Shown: positions 33,674-42,794 of the stretch, one piece after another
Numbering within the stretch: the first letter of the stretch is position 1
How the letters are laid out: the number at the start of each line of letters is the position of its first letter
NCBI RefSeq assembly: GCF_002161285.1
Contig: NZ_NFHH01000011.1
Span: 1-64,000 of the forward strand
Direction of reading: 5' to 3'
DNA length: 64,000 bases
Origin: Blautia sp. An81
GTDB taxonomy: Bacteria > Bacillota > Clostridia > Lachnospirales > Lachnospiraceae
Program-made: the position numbers and the translations under genes
The notes under the pieces: generated by a model
Seen by the model: the letters and a program-made list of their open reading frames with translations, nothing else
What the model was told of the DNA's origin: nothing
Database searches by the model: none

Positions 33674-35104
33674 TTAATGCATCTCCAGCTGAGGCATCTC
33701 CTGTCCTCTCAGAAGGATCTTAGGTCCTCCTGTGTGCTGGATATATTCTTTTGTAATGATTACTTCTCCGATGCTGTCATCCTTGGGGATTTCATACATG
33801 ATATCCAGCATATATTCCTCCAGGATTGCTCTCAGTGCTCTTGCGCCTGTGTGTTTCTCCATGGCTTTATCTGCAATGGCCTCTAATGCTCCCTGTTCAA
33901 ACTCCAGCTTTACCTCATCCATAGCCAGAAGCTTCTGATACTGTTTCAGGATAGCATTTTTTGGCTCCCTAAGGATTTCTACCAGCATATCCCGGGTAAG
34001 TCCCTTTAATGCGAAGATAACAGGAAGACGGCCTAAAAATTCCGGGATCATTCCGAATTTTCTCAGATCATCTACCGTTACCTTCTCTAAAAGGCTGTCA
34101 TCATGGTCATATTTATCCTTCAGATCCGCCTGAAATCCAATGGATGCAGTCTTATTCAGACGTTCTTTTATGATTTCTTCCAAATCCGGAAATGCACCGC
34201 CGCAGATAAATAAAATATTTTTTGTATCTACTGTTGTAAGAGGAACCATAGCATTTTTACTGTTTGCGCCCACCGGTACCTCTATCTCGCTTCCTTCCAA
34301 AAGCTTCAGCATTCCCTGCTGAACGGCTTCGCCGCTGACATCTCTCTGGTTAGTATTTTTCTTCTTGGCAATCTTATCAATCTCATCAATAAAGATAATT
34401 CCGTGCTCTGCTTTCTCTACATCATTATCGGCGGCAGCCAGAAGCTTGCTGACTACGCTTTCGATATCGTCACCGATATAACCAGCCTCTGTAAGTGAGG
34501 TTGCATCTGTAATGGCAAGGGGCACGTCCAGAAGGCGGGCCAGGGTCTTCACCATGTAGGTCTTCCCGCTTCCTGTAGGCCCTATCATCAGCATATTTGA
34601 CTTTTCAATCTCTATATCATCATTGCTTTCTGCGAAGACTCTCTTATAATGATTATAGACAGCTACAGACATTACCTTCTTAGCATGTTCCTGTCCGATC
34701 ACATATTCATCCAGGCTTGCTTTTATCTTATGCGGCGCAGGAATGCTCTGAATATCAAATACCTTCGGTGCTACCTTCTCTTTGGGCTGTTCCTGTCTTT
34801 TTTTCACTTTCTGCCTGTTGGGAATCTGGTTCTGAAGGGAACTTAAATCGATCATGCTGATATTCGGCATGTTGGGAATATTTTTCATCAGCTCATCATA
34901 GTTAATGGTGCTGTTATTCATAGTGTCAAAACTGCGCTGCATGCAATCTGTACAGATGTGGATATTATTGGGCAGATCGATCATTTTTCCTGCCTTGCTC
35001 TCCGGACGTCTGCACATAAAACATATTTTTTCGTAAGTATCCTTTTTTCCTTTATCTTCTTTATCAGAAGAAGTGGTTTCTAAATACTCTTTATCATCTG
35101 ACAT
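33674..35104 (-). CDS. clpX: ClpX-type ATP-dependent unfoldase subunit
   Basis: AAA+ unfoldase that feeds proteins to ClpP. 476 residues, about 50 more than usual ClpX. Zinc finger at residues 28-54 (CFMCRRPE and CTDCM), then an unusual linker, Walker A GPTGSGKT (about 170), Walker B IIFIDEIDKIAKK, the IGF loop for ClpP docking (ASIGFQADL), and the sensor GARALRAILEE. The pore-loop motif is GYIG instead of the common GYVG. There is no clpP, tig or lon beside it. A possible second ClpX paralogue; whether the genome has a standard one cannot be seen from here. Confidence 0.85.
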   Translation of the reverse strand: MSDDKEYLETTSSDKEDKGKKDTYEKICFMCRRPESKAGKMIDLPNNIHICTDCMQRSFDTMNNSTINYDELMKNIPNMPNISMIDLSSLQNQIPNRQKVKKRQEQPKEKVAPKVFDIQSIPAPHKIKASLDEYVIGQEHAKKVMSVAVYNHYKRVFAESNDDIEIEKSNMLMIGPTGSGKTYMVKTLARLLDVPLAITDATSLTEAGYIGDDIESVVSKLLAAADNDVEKAEHGIIFIDEIDKIAKKKNTNQRDVSGEAVQQGMLKLLEGSEIEVPVGANSKNAMVPLTTVDTKNILFICGGAFPDLEEIIKERLNKTASIGFQADLKDKYDHDDSLLEKVTVDDLRKFGMIPEFLGRLPVIFALKGLTRDMLVEILREPKNAILKQYQKLLAMDEVKLEFEQGALEAIADKAMEKHTGARALRAILEEYMLDIMYEIPKDDSIGEVIITKEYIQHTGGPKILLRGQEMPQLEMH

Positions 35105-35167
35105 AACTGTTCTCGCTCTCTTTCCATTATAAAAACTATTCTGAGATTTAAACTATTTGGCTCCAGT

Positions 35168-35196
35168 ATCTTATCATAAATCCCTGTATCTAACAA
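35168..35196 (-). promoter_or_regulatory. Promoter of the ClpX gene
   Basis: On the minus strand TTGTTA (35191-35196) and TAAGAT (35168-35173) are spaced by 17 bases, about 65 bases before the ATG at 35104. Confidence 0.6.
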
Positions 35197-35218
35197 GTAA
35201 ACTTTTTATAAATAGACA

Positions 35219-35262
35219 CAGACGGCAGCCCGAAACCTGCGTCTGTTCCCGGCTGCCGTCTG
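35219..35262. terminator. Terminator after the HtrA-like gene
   Basis: AGACGGCAGCC and GGCTGCCGTCT are perfect arms (about 35220-35230 and 35251-35261). It lies between the htrA stop (35296) and the clpX promoter. Confidence 0.75.
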
Positions 35263-35295
35263 TCTGCTTTCTTTAATTTTCCCCATTAAATATGA

Positions 35296-36981
35296 TTACT
35301 GTCCGTTCTGGCTATCCTGAGCAGAACTCTGGGCATCACTTTTTGCTCCTAATGTTACCGTAACTGTCTGTTCCTGGTACTGTCCGCCTTCAGCCCGGGA
35401 TATGACTATCTCTACCTGCTCTCCTGCCTGATAGTAGGACAGCTGATTGGTCAGATTATCATAAGTCTGTACCGTAGTTCCGTCAAACTTCTGGATGATA
35501 TCACCCTGCTGGATTCCAGCCTCTGCCGCTGGTCCGCCTTCCTCAACACTGCTGACAAACACACCAACCGGCATATTATACATCTCCTCGGTATTGCTGG
35601 TCACATTGATACATGTGATTCCCAGATATGCTGCCTGGCTTTCATCTTCAACTTTCTGCCTTGTTTCTCTGTTCATCAGTTCATCCAGGATTGGCTCTGC
35701 ACGGCTGATCGGAATGGCAAATCCCATACCTTCTACTGAGCTGGATGCGATTTTAGAAGAGTTGATACCTACTACTTCTCCATTCATATTCAGAAGAGCT
35801 CCACCGCTGTTTCCAGGGTTAATAGCCGCATCTGTCTGGATAAAGGTCCCATCTACATCATCAGAACTTACCTGTTTATTCAAAGCGCTTACATAACCGG
35901 AAGTAACCGACTGTCCATATCCTAAAGCATTTCCAATAGCCACTACCTGCTCACCTACTACCAGGTCATCTGAGCTTCCCAGATTAGCTATTGCGATTTC
36001 ATTAAGGACATCTTCCGGAATGTCTGATAGGTTTACAGAAACTACTGCCAGGTCGTTATCCACATCTGTACCCTTCACCTGTGCAGTTACTGCTGTGCCG
36101 CCTTCCAGGTCTGTGCTGCTTCCTGAATCAGAGCTGGTATTTTCCACATCACTCTGAGAGCTGGCTGCTGTTCCATCCTGGTTTGTAAAGCATACACTCA
36201 GGCTGGTGGCACCTTCTACCACATGATTATTCGTTGCAATCAATAACTCTGTATCATTCTGCCCTACGATGATGCCGGAACCACTGCTTTCAGTTTCCTG
36301 TTCCTGGGTTCCTCCGCCATAATTAAAGAAGTATCCGTAGTAATTTGGAATCTCCTGTACGCTGATACTGGTAATTGCTACAATAGAAGGCATAACATTG
36401 GCAGCCACCTGAGCAACACTTCCCTGAGAGGAAGAATCAGAAGATGCTGTACTGCTATTTGTCAGCTGAGCCTGGGCAATCTGTGTATTTTCTTCCGGTG
36501 TCAGCTGATTGCCTACATAATTTACTCCCTGGAAAACAACTCCTGCTACCAGTCCGAACACTGCTGCACAGGCTGCTGCAAATCCAAGCTTTCTGGCAGC
36601 TCCTGAAGTATTCTTTTTCTTTTTCGCTTCCTTTTCTGGCGGGACAGGGGTAGCAAACTGATAAGAAGAATAACTGTTTTTCTTTTCTCCTGCTGGTTCC
36701 CTGGCAGTGTTATCTGCTGTTTCCTCTGTACTTCTGTTTTCCGTTCTTGGCTCAGAAACTTTCCTGTAAGTACGGGCATAATAAGGATTTTCCTCACTAG
36801 GCGCTTCCTGGGGTTCCTGCATATTCTGCTGTTGGGAATCTGTTTCACTTTCCTGAGAATTTCTCATAACAAAGGATTCTCCTTTTGTATAAGATTCTTC
36901 ATTTTGATTTTCCACAGGTTTTTCCGTTCTGTTATCGGGCTCTGTACCTGTGCCATTTATATTTTTAAATTCGTCACTCAT
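35296..36981 (-). CDS. htrA: S1C serine protease, HtrA/DegP type, membrane-anchored
   Basis: Surface quality-control protease. 561 residues: a hydrophilic cytoplasmic N-terminus of about 130 residues rich in Gln, Glu and Ser; one membrane span (about 131-151); a trypsin-like domain with the triad His253 (TNNHVVEG), Asp310 (DNDLAVV) and Ser392 (INPGNSGGAL); one PDZ domain (about 460-545, including GVFVSSVEEGGPAAEAGIQQ). Between His and Asp there is a Ser/Asp/Thr-rich insert (about 270-297). ATG 36981. Monocistronic. Confidence 0.93.
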   Translation of the reverse strand: MSDEFKNINGTGTEPDNRTEKPVENQNEESYTKGESFVMRNSQESETDSQQQNMQEPQEAPSEENPYYARTYRKVSEPRTENRSTEETADNTAREPAGEKKNSYSSYQFATPVPPEKEAKKKKNTSGAARKLGFAAACAAVFGLVAGVVFQGVNYVGNQLTPEENTQIAQAQLTNSSTASSDSSSQGSVAQVAANVMPSIVAITSISVQEIPNYYGYFFNYGGGTQEQETESSGSGIIVGQNDTELLIATNNHVVEGATSLSVCFTNQDGTAASSQSDVENTSSDSGSSTDLEGGTAVTAQVKGTDVDNDLAVVSVNLSDIPEDVLNEIAIANLGSSDDLVVGEQVVAIGNALGYGQSVTSGYVSALNKQVSSDDVDGTFIQTDAAINPGNSGGALLNMNGEVVGINSSKIASSSVEGMGFAIPISRAEPILDELMNRETRQKVEDESQAAYLGITCINVTSNTEEMYNMPVGVFVSSVEEGGPAAEAGIQQGDIIQKFDGTTVQTYDNLTNQLSYYQAGEQVEIVISRAEGGQYQEQTVTVTLGAKSDAQSSAQDSQNGQ

Positions 36982-37087
36982 AATTTATGCTTCCTTTCCT
37001 CAGATTATCTCTTTTTCTTTTTACATGACTAAGTCTATCAGTCAATTGTGTTCAAATTGTGATAAAAAAAACAAGAAAAAGTGAAAT

Positions 37088-38005
37088 TTAATTCTTTTTT
37101 TTCCAGTAATCCGGGTTCATGGTAAACTTCATCACCAGTCGCCTGGGTAATTTTCGATAGTTTTTTCCCATTCTGTATCCCAGAAATTTAAAGGCGCTGC
37201 TGAAGACCAGCTGAGGGAAGAGCCAGGGTCTGCCTTTCTTTATAAGATAGAAGCAGGTACTTTTTACCAGGCGGATTCCCTCCCCCTCCGAAGGAACATC
37301 CTTGAATATCTCCGGATGATCTGCCTGGGATACTGCAAGGTCAAAGTTCCGCTTAAACTGCTGTATCCAGGTATAATTGTGTGAGTGGATCACCTGGGCA
37401 TCTGCGGCATAGAACACAGCATATCCTGCCTTTATCAGATTTCCGGCCATGATCATATCCTCGTTAAAAATCGTGGGAAATGTAAAACCACCCATTTTTT
37501 CATAAGCCTCTTTACGATATGCAGCGCACACATTAGAACAGAAAAAAGTTTTAATTCCCAGTATGGGAATGTCTTTTCTGGTCTTTCTCCTGCTTTTCTC
37601 AGGATAATTAAAAGAACGGGTATATCGCTCAATAAGCCTGCAGTCCTTATCTGGAAGCTGTCTGCCATAGACCGCCCCCACCTCAGGGTCTCTGAAAGGT
37701 TTGAGAAGATTCTCTATGGTACATGTATCTGCTGGTACCGCATCTTGCGTAAAATATATCAGAAATTCACTGTCTGCCATTTCCGCCGCCTGGGCTCTGG
37801 TTCTACCATGATCAAATTCTTCTTTAGAAATATGGATGACTTCTGCCTGCTCCATTCCTCGGAGCACAGAATCTTTCCAGAATTTCTTCTCTGTATTCAT
37901 AATAAGGATTTTATCCGGGGGGAGCGTCTGCTTCTTCAGACCTTCCATAAGTCTGAGAAATTTATCTCCCGGTTTATAGGTAGGGATAATTACTGTAACG
38001 CTCAT
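37088..38005 (-). CDS. GT2 glycosyltransferase (rhamnosyltransferase-like)
   Basis: 305 residues from ATG 38005, which has GAGGAGAAAAGAT; the frame runs on to 38092 without a better start. GT-A fold: SVTVIIPTYKPGDKFLRLME, the stretch DHGRTRAQAAEMADSEFLIY and the metal-binding region FTQDAVPADT, then FPTIFNEDMIMAGNLIKAGY. The HGRTRA...TQDA pattern is typical of the rhamnosyl-transferase-like branch of GT2. Last gene of the polysaccharide locus in the direction of transcription. Confidence 0.85.
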   Translation of the reverse strand: MSVTVIIPTYKPGDKFLRLMEGLKKQTLPPDKILIMNTEKKFWKDSVLRGMEQAEVIHISKEEFDHGRTRAQAAEMADSEFLIYFTQDAVPADTCTIENLLKPFRDPEVGAVYGRQLPDKDCRLIERYTRSFNYPEKSRRKTRKDIPILGIKTFFCSNVCAAYRKEAYEKMGGFTFPTIFNEDMIMAGNLIKAGYAVFYAADAQVIHSHNYTWIQQFKRNFDLAVSQADHPEIFKDVPSEGEGIRLVKSTCFYLIKKGRPWLFPQLVFSSAFKFLGYRMGKNYRKLPRRLVMKFTMNPDYWKKKN

Positions 38006-38103
38006 ATCTTTTCTCCTCTTTGTAGATTTCAGTAGCTTTTTGTGTACGAAAGAAAAGGAAGGGCCTTCCAGCACCTCCCTTTTCTCTCCCAAAAACTTAT
38101 TCC

Positions 38104-39384
38104 TTAATAGTATTCTTCTTCAATATCATAACTGCTGTCATCCTCTGTATTATAGCTGTAGCTTTCTACAGAGGAATCCTCATAACTGCCGGTATCTTCT
38201 GAGCTGTCGCTGCTGTCTTCAGAGGATTCTCCATCATCCAAGAGATACTTTCTCTCATCTGCAACATAACTCTCCCCGAATCCGGTGCGGTCTACCACAA
38301 AATCACTGCGGATAGTTACTGTCTCAGAGGGCTGATAATCCTCATCGGAAAACAGAAATTCATGGAGATATTTTACATTTGTTTCCAGAGTAGTAGGAAT
38401 AATGCAGTCCAGTCCTGTAACTGGCACTGTAAGGTCTCCTCCCATTACATAATCTACAGGAAATCCGGTATTTTCTCCCATACTATAAGTCAGGATACTG
38501 GTTCCCAGACGGATCAGCTGTGACTTGGAGAAATTTGTCTGTATAAGGGGAAATACCTGATCCACAATGTCATTCAGGGTAGTCAGACTGGCTGATTTTG
38601 CCTTTTCTGCCAGAAGGTCCAGTACCAGACGCTGCCTTTCTGTCCTGCCCTGGTCTCCCGAAGCAGTCTGACGGATACGGCAGTAGGCTGTAACCTGAAC
38701 TCCGTTGAGATGATAGGTTCCCAAAATCTGTGACTGGTCCTCCGGTGCAGGATCCGGTTTTTCAATTGGGGTATAATCCATCCCTGTCTGTTGGGAAGTT
38801 TCTACACAGTGATTGTTCATATGTTCAATTTCTTCATAGGACATTGGAATATCCAATCCGCCCAGGCAGTCTACCACTGTAGCCATAGCGCTGAAATCCA
38901 CAGCTACATAGTTCTCAATGTCCAGATCCATGTTAGTATTTATCATATTCACCGCCTGCATGGGGCCACCCCGGAGATAGGCAGAATTGCATTTATTATA
39001 AATACCATTACCGTATTCATCCTCATCTACCCGCATATAGGTGTCCCTGTACAGAGATACCAGGCGCACTTCCTTGGTATCATTATTGATGCTGGCTATG
39101 ATGGCCGTATCACTGTTTCCATAGGCTCCCTCGTCCTCTGCACGCTTATCCACTCCAAACAGGGCAATGTTCGTATAGCCGCTGAGCACTTCGCTTCCCG
39201 CTACAGACTCATTAATCTGCACTTCCTGTTCATCTGCCGCCTGAGTAAAGTTCAGTCTGTCCATTCTTTTATTAATCTGAGTATATAAAAATAGAACTCC
39301 AACCAGCAGAATCAGTACAAGAATCTCAACTCCGAAAAGGATTTTTCTACCTATGTGTCTCTTCTTTTTTTTCATCTTAGACAT
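38104..39384 (-). CDS. LCP family protein (LytR-CpsA-Psr) with acidic tail
   Basis: LCP enzymes transfer undecaprenyl-linked polymers onto peptidoglycan. 426 residues: a cytoplasmic basic N-terminus, a span (about 14-34), then the LCP domain with YTNIALFGVDKRA, SDTAIIASINNDTKEVRLVS, SLYRDTYMRV, the acidic and Arg residues that bind the lipid pyrophosphate (LRGGPMQAVNMINT) and CRIRQTASGDQGRTERQRLV. The last 50 residues are almost only Asp, Glu, Ser and Tyr and would lie outside the membrane. It sits between the sugar transferase and a GT2 gene, which fits ligation of this locus's product. Confidence 0.92.
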   Translation of the reverse strand: MSKMKKKKRHIGRKILFGVEILVLILLVGVLFLYTQINKRMDRLNFTQAADEQEVQINESVAGSEVLSGYTNIALFGVDKRAEDEGAYGNSDTAIIASINNDTKEVRLVSLYRDTYMRVDEDEYGNGIYNKCNSAYLRGGPMQAVNMINTNMDLDIENYVAVDFSAMATVVDCLGGLDIPMSYEEIEHMNNHCVETSQQTGMDYTPIEKPDPAPEDQSQILGTYHLNGVQVTAYCRIRQTASGDQGRTERQRLVLDLLAEKAKSASLTTLNDIVDQVFPLIQTNFSKSQLIRLGTSILTYSMGENTGFPVDYVMGGDLTVPVTGLDCIIPTTLETNVKYLHEFLFSDEDYQPSETVTIRSDFVVDRTGFGESYVADERKYLLDDGESSEDSSDSSEDTGSYEDSSVESYSYNTEDDSSYDIEEEYY

Positions 39385-39402
39385 CTTCGTTCCCCTTTAT
39401 CA

Positions 39403-40800
39403 CTAATACGCATTTTTATTTACAAATCCTTTAAAAAAGGTCAAAAATAAAATCTTTACATCCAGTCCCAGTGTCCAGTTTTCAATATAGTAAAGATCAT
39501 ATTCTATTCTTTTTCGGATAGAAGTATTTCCTCTGTATCCGTTTACCTGAGCCCAGCCAGTAATTCCCGGACGTACCTGATGCTTGATCATATATCTGGG
39601 AATCTCTTCTTTGAATTTTTCGACAAAAAAAGGCCTTTCCGGTCTGGGGCCAACCAGACTCATCTCCCCTTTTAATACATTAAAAAACTGAGGCAGCTCA
39701 TCAATGCTGGTCTTCCTCATAAATTTACCGAATCCGGTTACCCTGGGGTCATTCTTTACTGTCCATCGGGTTTTTTCCTTCTCCGGTGCCTGAACTTCCA
39801 TAGAACGAAACTTGTACATCATAAAAGGCTGATTATGAAGTCCTACTCTCTCTTGCTTAAAAATCAGAGGTCCCGGAGACGTAAGCTTGATCATAATTGC
39901 AGAAAAAAGCATCACCGGTGAAAAAATCACAATAGCAACCAGAGCGCCTACAATGTCCATGACCCGTTTTAAAAACGCATAATAAGTATTTGTCAGCGGA
40001 ACATGTCTTATATTGATCACCGGAAGTCCCAATATATCCTCTGTATATGGCTTAGTCGGTATAACTCTATTATAATCAGGAATAAACTTTGTATGCACTC
40101 CTGACTTTTCACACAAAGCTACGATTTCTTCCAGACGGCTGTATTCATTCAGTCCCAGAGTAATTGCAATCTCATCCAGGCGGCTCTGAGGCAGGATTAC
40201 CGTCAGATTTGCAATCCTTCCCAGCACCTTTACTCCTTTATACTCTGTTCCCGCTTCAATATGGTCGTCCAGGATTCCTCGTATCTTATATCCCCACTGT
40301 GGATTTGCAATGATCCTGTCTATATATTCTTCTGCCGCATGGCTGTATCCAACGAGAAGGATATGCTTAAGATTATAGCCTTTCTTCCGCATACTCATCA
40401 GAAAGTACCGGATCAGATTTCTGAGTCCTGTCTCCATCAGGATATTCACACAGTAGAAAATTGCCAGGAGTTCTCTGGAAAAGTGCATCATCTTAATAAG
40501 ATACAGCACTCCAAGGATCAGGGCGATCCCAACAGTATTGGCTTTGACAATATTCCACATTTCCAGTCTTCTGCCCTGGACCCTCTTAGGAGTATACAAG
40601 TTGAATATATAGTATAAGAGCAGATATACCGGCACGATAGGCAGTATAGCCACAGCATAAGTCCTGAAGGGAAGCCCTCCTACTTCCTGGTCCATAAACA
40701 AAAATTTAATCACCCAGGCAATAAAGTAGGCTGCTACAATAACAAAAGCATCCAGCACCACGTGGAGGCGGTTAAAATGCTTTTGATTTTCTTTTATCAA
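39403..40800 (-). CDS. Undecaprenyl-phosphate sugar-1-phosphate transferase (polyprenyl glycosylphosphotransferase)
   Basis: Starts the polymer by moving a sugar-1-phosphate (glucose in WcaJ, galactose in WbaP) onto undecaprenyl phosphate. 465 residues: four N-terminal spans, a soluble nucleotide-binding-like domain (HILLVGYSHAAEEYIDRIIA), a fifth membrane helix (VMDIVGALVAIVIFSPVMLF) and the catalytic C-terminus: TSPGPLIFKQERVG, MYKFRSM, KTSIDELPQFFNVLKGEMSL, VGPRP, RPGITGWAQVNG. It has its own promoter at 40852-40880. The sugar is not predictable. Confidence 0.93.
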   Translation of the reverse strand: MIKENQKHFNRLHVVLDAFVIVAAYFIAWVIKFLFMDQEVGGLPFRTYAVAILPIVPVYLLLYYIFNLYTPKRVQGRRLEMWNIVKANTVGIALILGVLYLIKMMHFSRELLAIFYCVNILMETGLRNLIRYFLMSMRKKGYNLKHILLVGYSHAAEEYIDRIIANPQWGYKIRGILDDHIEAGTEYKGVKVLGRIANLTVILPQSRLDEIAITLGLNEYSRLEEIVALCEKSGVHTKFIPDYNRVIPTKPYTEDILGLPVINIRHVPLTNTYYAFLKRVMDIVGALVAIVIFSPVMLFSAIMIKLTSPGPLIFKQERVGLHNQPFMMYKFRSMEVQAPEKEKTRWTVKNDPRVTGFGKFMRKTSIDELPQFFNVLKGEMSLVGPRPERPFFVEKFKEEIPRYMIKHQVRPGITGWAQVNGYRGNTSIRKRIEYDLYYIENWTLGLDVKILFLTFFKGFVNKNAY

Positions 40801-40851
40801 GGTATTATCACCCTCTACTTAATCATGTAACACATGTAATATTTTCTTAAT

Positions 40852-40880
40852 AATATATCACACTTCTACTAAGAACGCAA
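40852..40880 (-). promoter_or_regulatory. Promoter of the sugar transferase - LCP - GT2 genes
   Basis: On the minus strand TTGCGT (40875-40880) and TATATT (40852-40857) have a 17-base spacer, about 50 bases before the ATG at 40800. A small palindrome CATGTAACACATG follows at about 40824-40836. Confidence 0.65.
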
Positions 40881-40904
40881 TAATTGATTAAATCCACACA
40901 TTTG

Positions 40905-42773
40905 TTATTTATTTGTGGTGATCACGTAGGTCGGGACAACCTTCTGTACAGCTTCCTTAATCCGGGGGCTGTCCTCCCTGCTAAGCTTATCCAGAATTGC
41001 CAGCTGTTTCTTAAACTCTTCCTCATCAAATTCAATGGGCTTTCCGATATGAATGAGCTTGTTGTCTGTATCCTGGAGTCCCTCTTCGCTCATAAGCAGT
41101 TCTTCATACAGCTTTTCTCCCGGACGGAGACCTGTAAATTCAATTTTAATATCTTCCCCTACCTTATAGCCGGAAAGTTTGATCAGATTTGTGGCCAGAT
41201 CCAAAATTTTTACCGGTTTTCCCATATCCAGAACAAAGATTTCTCCTCCCTTGGCATAAGCACCTGCCTGCAGCACCAGGGAAACAGCTTCCGGAATGGT
41301 CATGAAATACCGGATGATATCCGGATGAGTAACCGTTACCGGCCCTCCTGCTGCTATCTGTTTTTTAAACAGAGGAATTACACTGCCGTTGCTTCCCAGC
41401 ACATTTCCAAAGCGTACCGCCACAAAATTGGTTTTTGAATGTCTCGCAAACATCTGAACGATCATCTCACACATCCGCTTAGAAGCACCCATGATGTTTG
41501 TGGGGTTCACAGCCTTGTCTGTAGAAATCAACACAAATTTCTCTGCCCCGTATTTGTCTGCCGCCTCTGCTGTCTTAAAGGTTCCGAACACATTGTTTTT
41601 GATTGCTTCATTGGGGCTGTCTTCCATAAGGGGAACATGTTTATGGGCTGCCGCATGATAGACAATGTTTGGCCGGTATTTATCAAAAATGTTATTCATT
41701 CTGTGGGTGTTTCTCACAGAACCGATCAGCACCTCCAGATTCAGCTCAGGAAATTTTCTTTTTAATTCCTGCTGAATCTCATAGGCATTATTTTCATAGA
41801 TGTCCAGGATGATCAGCTGTTTTGGATTATGAGCTGCAATCTGTCTGCACAGCTCGCTGCCGATAGAGCCGCCTCCTCCAGTTACCATTACGGTTTTATT
41901 CTGTACATATCCCATGATCTCATCCAGATTTACCTGAATGGGTTCCCTTCCAAGAAGATCCTCGATCTGGACTTCCCTCAGCTTAGATACGCTTACATCT
42001 CCATTGATGAATTGATAAATGCCTGGAATAATCCTTGTCTTACACCTGGTCTCTTTACAGATATCCAGTATCTCTTTCATCTTCACATTCCCGAGAGAAG
42101 GAATGGCCACAATAATCTCCTGAATATTATATTCCTCAACTTTATCGGGAATATCCTCTCTGGTACCTACGATAGGAACTCCTCTGAGATATTTTCCCTG
42201 TTTTGCCGGATTATCGTCAATGATACATTTTACTTTCAGGTTCAGATATCTGCTTTCCTCTGTTTCCTTTAAAATTGAACTTCCTGCAGCTCCTGCACCG
42301 ATAAGCATAACATTGACTCTTTTCTTTCCGCCCCCGGTAATGTCCGTCATCTTTTCGCTAAGGATATTTAAAATAACATAAGAAAAACGCACACAGCTGG
42401 TACCGATGACCATAGCAAAATAGTAAATCAGGTAGGAGGATCTGGGCAGTGTCAGTTTCAGCAGACATGCGCAGGTTACCTGTATTGCAGATGCTGCTGC
42501 ATTACCCAAGATAATATTGACCAGCTCACTGGAGCTGGCGTGTCGCCACACACTCCTGTACATTTTTGCGACAGCAAACACAATCAGGGTTATCATTGTA
42601 TTTGGCACTGTATAACGCAGAACCTGCTCCATATCCGAAACCGGAATACTGTTGAAGCTGAACTCATACCGGATAAAAAGCCCCAGAAAAGAAGCAATCT
42701 GTATAGTAAGAATGTCCAAAAGCATAAGGAGAAAAACCTTGCTTGACATAATTTGACCCTTTTTCCATTTCAT
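40905..42773 (-). CDS. Polysaccharide biosynthesis dehydratase, CapD/PglF type
   Basis: Membrane-bound nucleotide-sugar 4,6-dehydratase, probably acting on UDP-GlcNAc. 622 residues: four N-terminal spans, a first Rossmann domain (VMLIGAGAAGSSILKETEES), a second SDR-type domain with VMVTGGGGSIGSELCRQIAA, HAAAHKHVPLMEDSPNEAIK, STDKAVNPTNIMGASKR (the Tyr of classic SDR enzymes is replaced by Met, as usual in this subfamily) and FTGLRPGEKLYEELL. ATG 42773 with AAGGAAGGAATT. Its product would feed the glycosyltransferases of the locus. Confidence 0.93.
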   Translation of the reverse strand: MKWKKGQIMSSKVFLLMLLDILTIQIASFLGLFIRYEFSFNSIPVSDMEQVLRYTVPNTMITLIVFAVAKMYRSVWRHASSSELVNIILGNAAASAIQVTCACLLKLTLPRSSYLIYYFAMVIGTSCVRFSYVILNILSEKMTDITGGGKKRVNVMLIGAGAAGSSILKETEESRYLNLKVKCIIDDNPAKQGKYLRGVPIVGTREDIPDKVEEYNIQEIIVAIPSLGNVKMKEILDICKETRCKTRIIPGIYQFINGDVSVSKLREVQIEDLLGREPIQVNLDEIMGYVQNKTVMVTGGGGSIGSELCRQIAAHNPKQLIILDIYENNAYEIQQELKRKFPELNLEVLIGSVRNTHRMNNIFDKYRPNIVYHAAAHKHVPLMEDSPNEAIKNNVFGTFKTAEAADKYGAEKFVLISTDKAVNPTNIMGASKRMCEMIVQMFARHSKTNFVAVRFGNVLGSNGSVIPLFKKQIAAGGPVTVTHPDIIRYFMTIPEAVSLVLQAGAYAKGGEIFVLDMGKPVKILDLATNLIKLSGYKVGEDIKIEFTGLRPGEKLYEELLMSEEGLQDTDNKLIHIGKPIEFDEEEFKKQLAILDKLSREDSPRIKEAVQKVVPTYVITTNK

Positions 42774-42794
42774 AGTAAATTCCTTCCTTTGTAC

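Noticed and set aside
38583-38765. Second frame inside the LCP gene
   Set aside because: Out of frame with a conserved domain and without a start signal.
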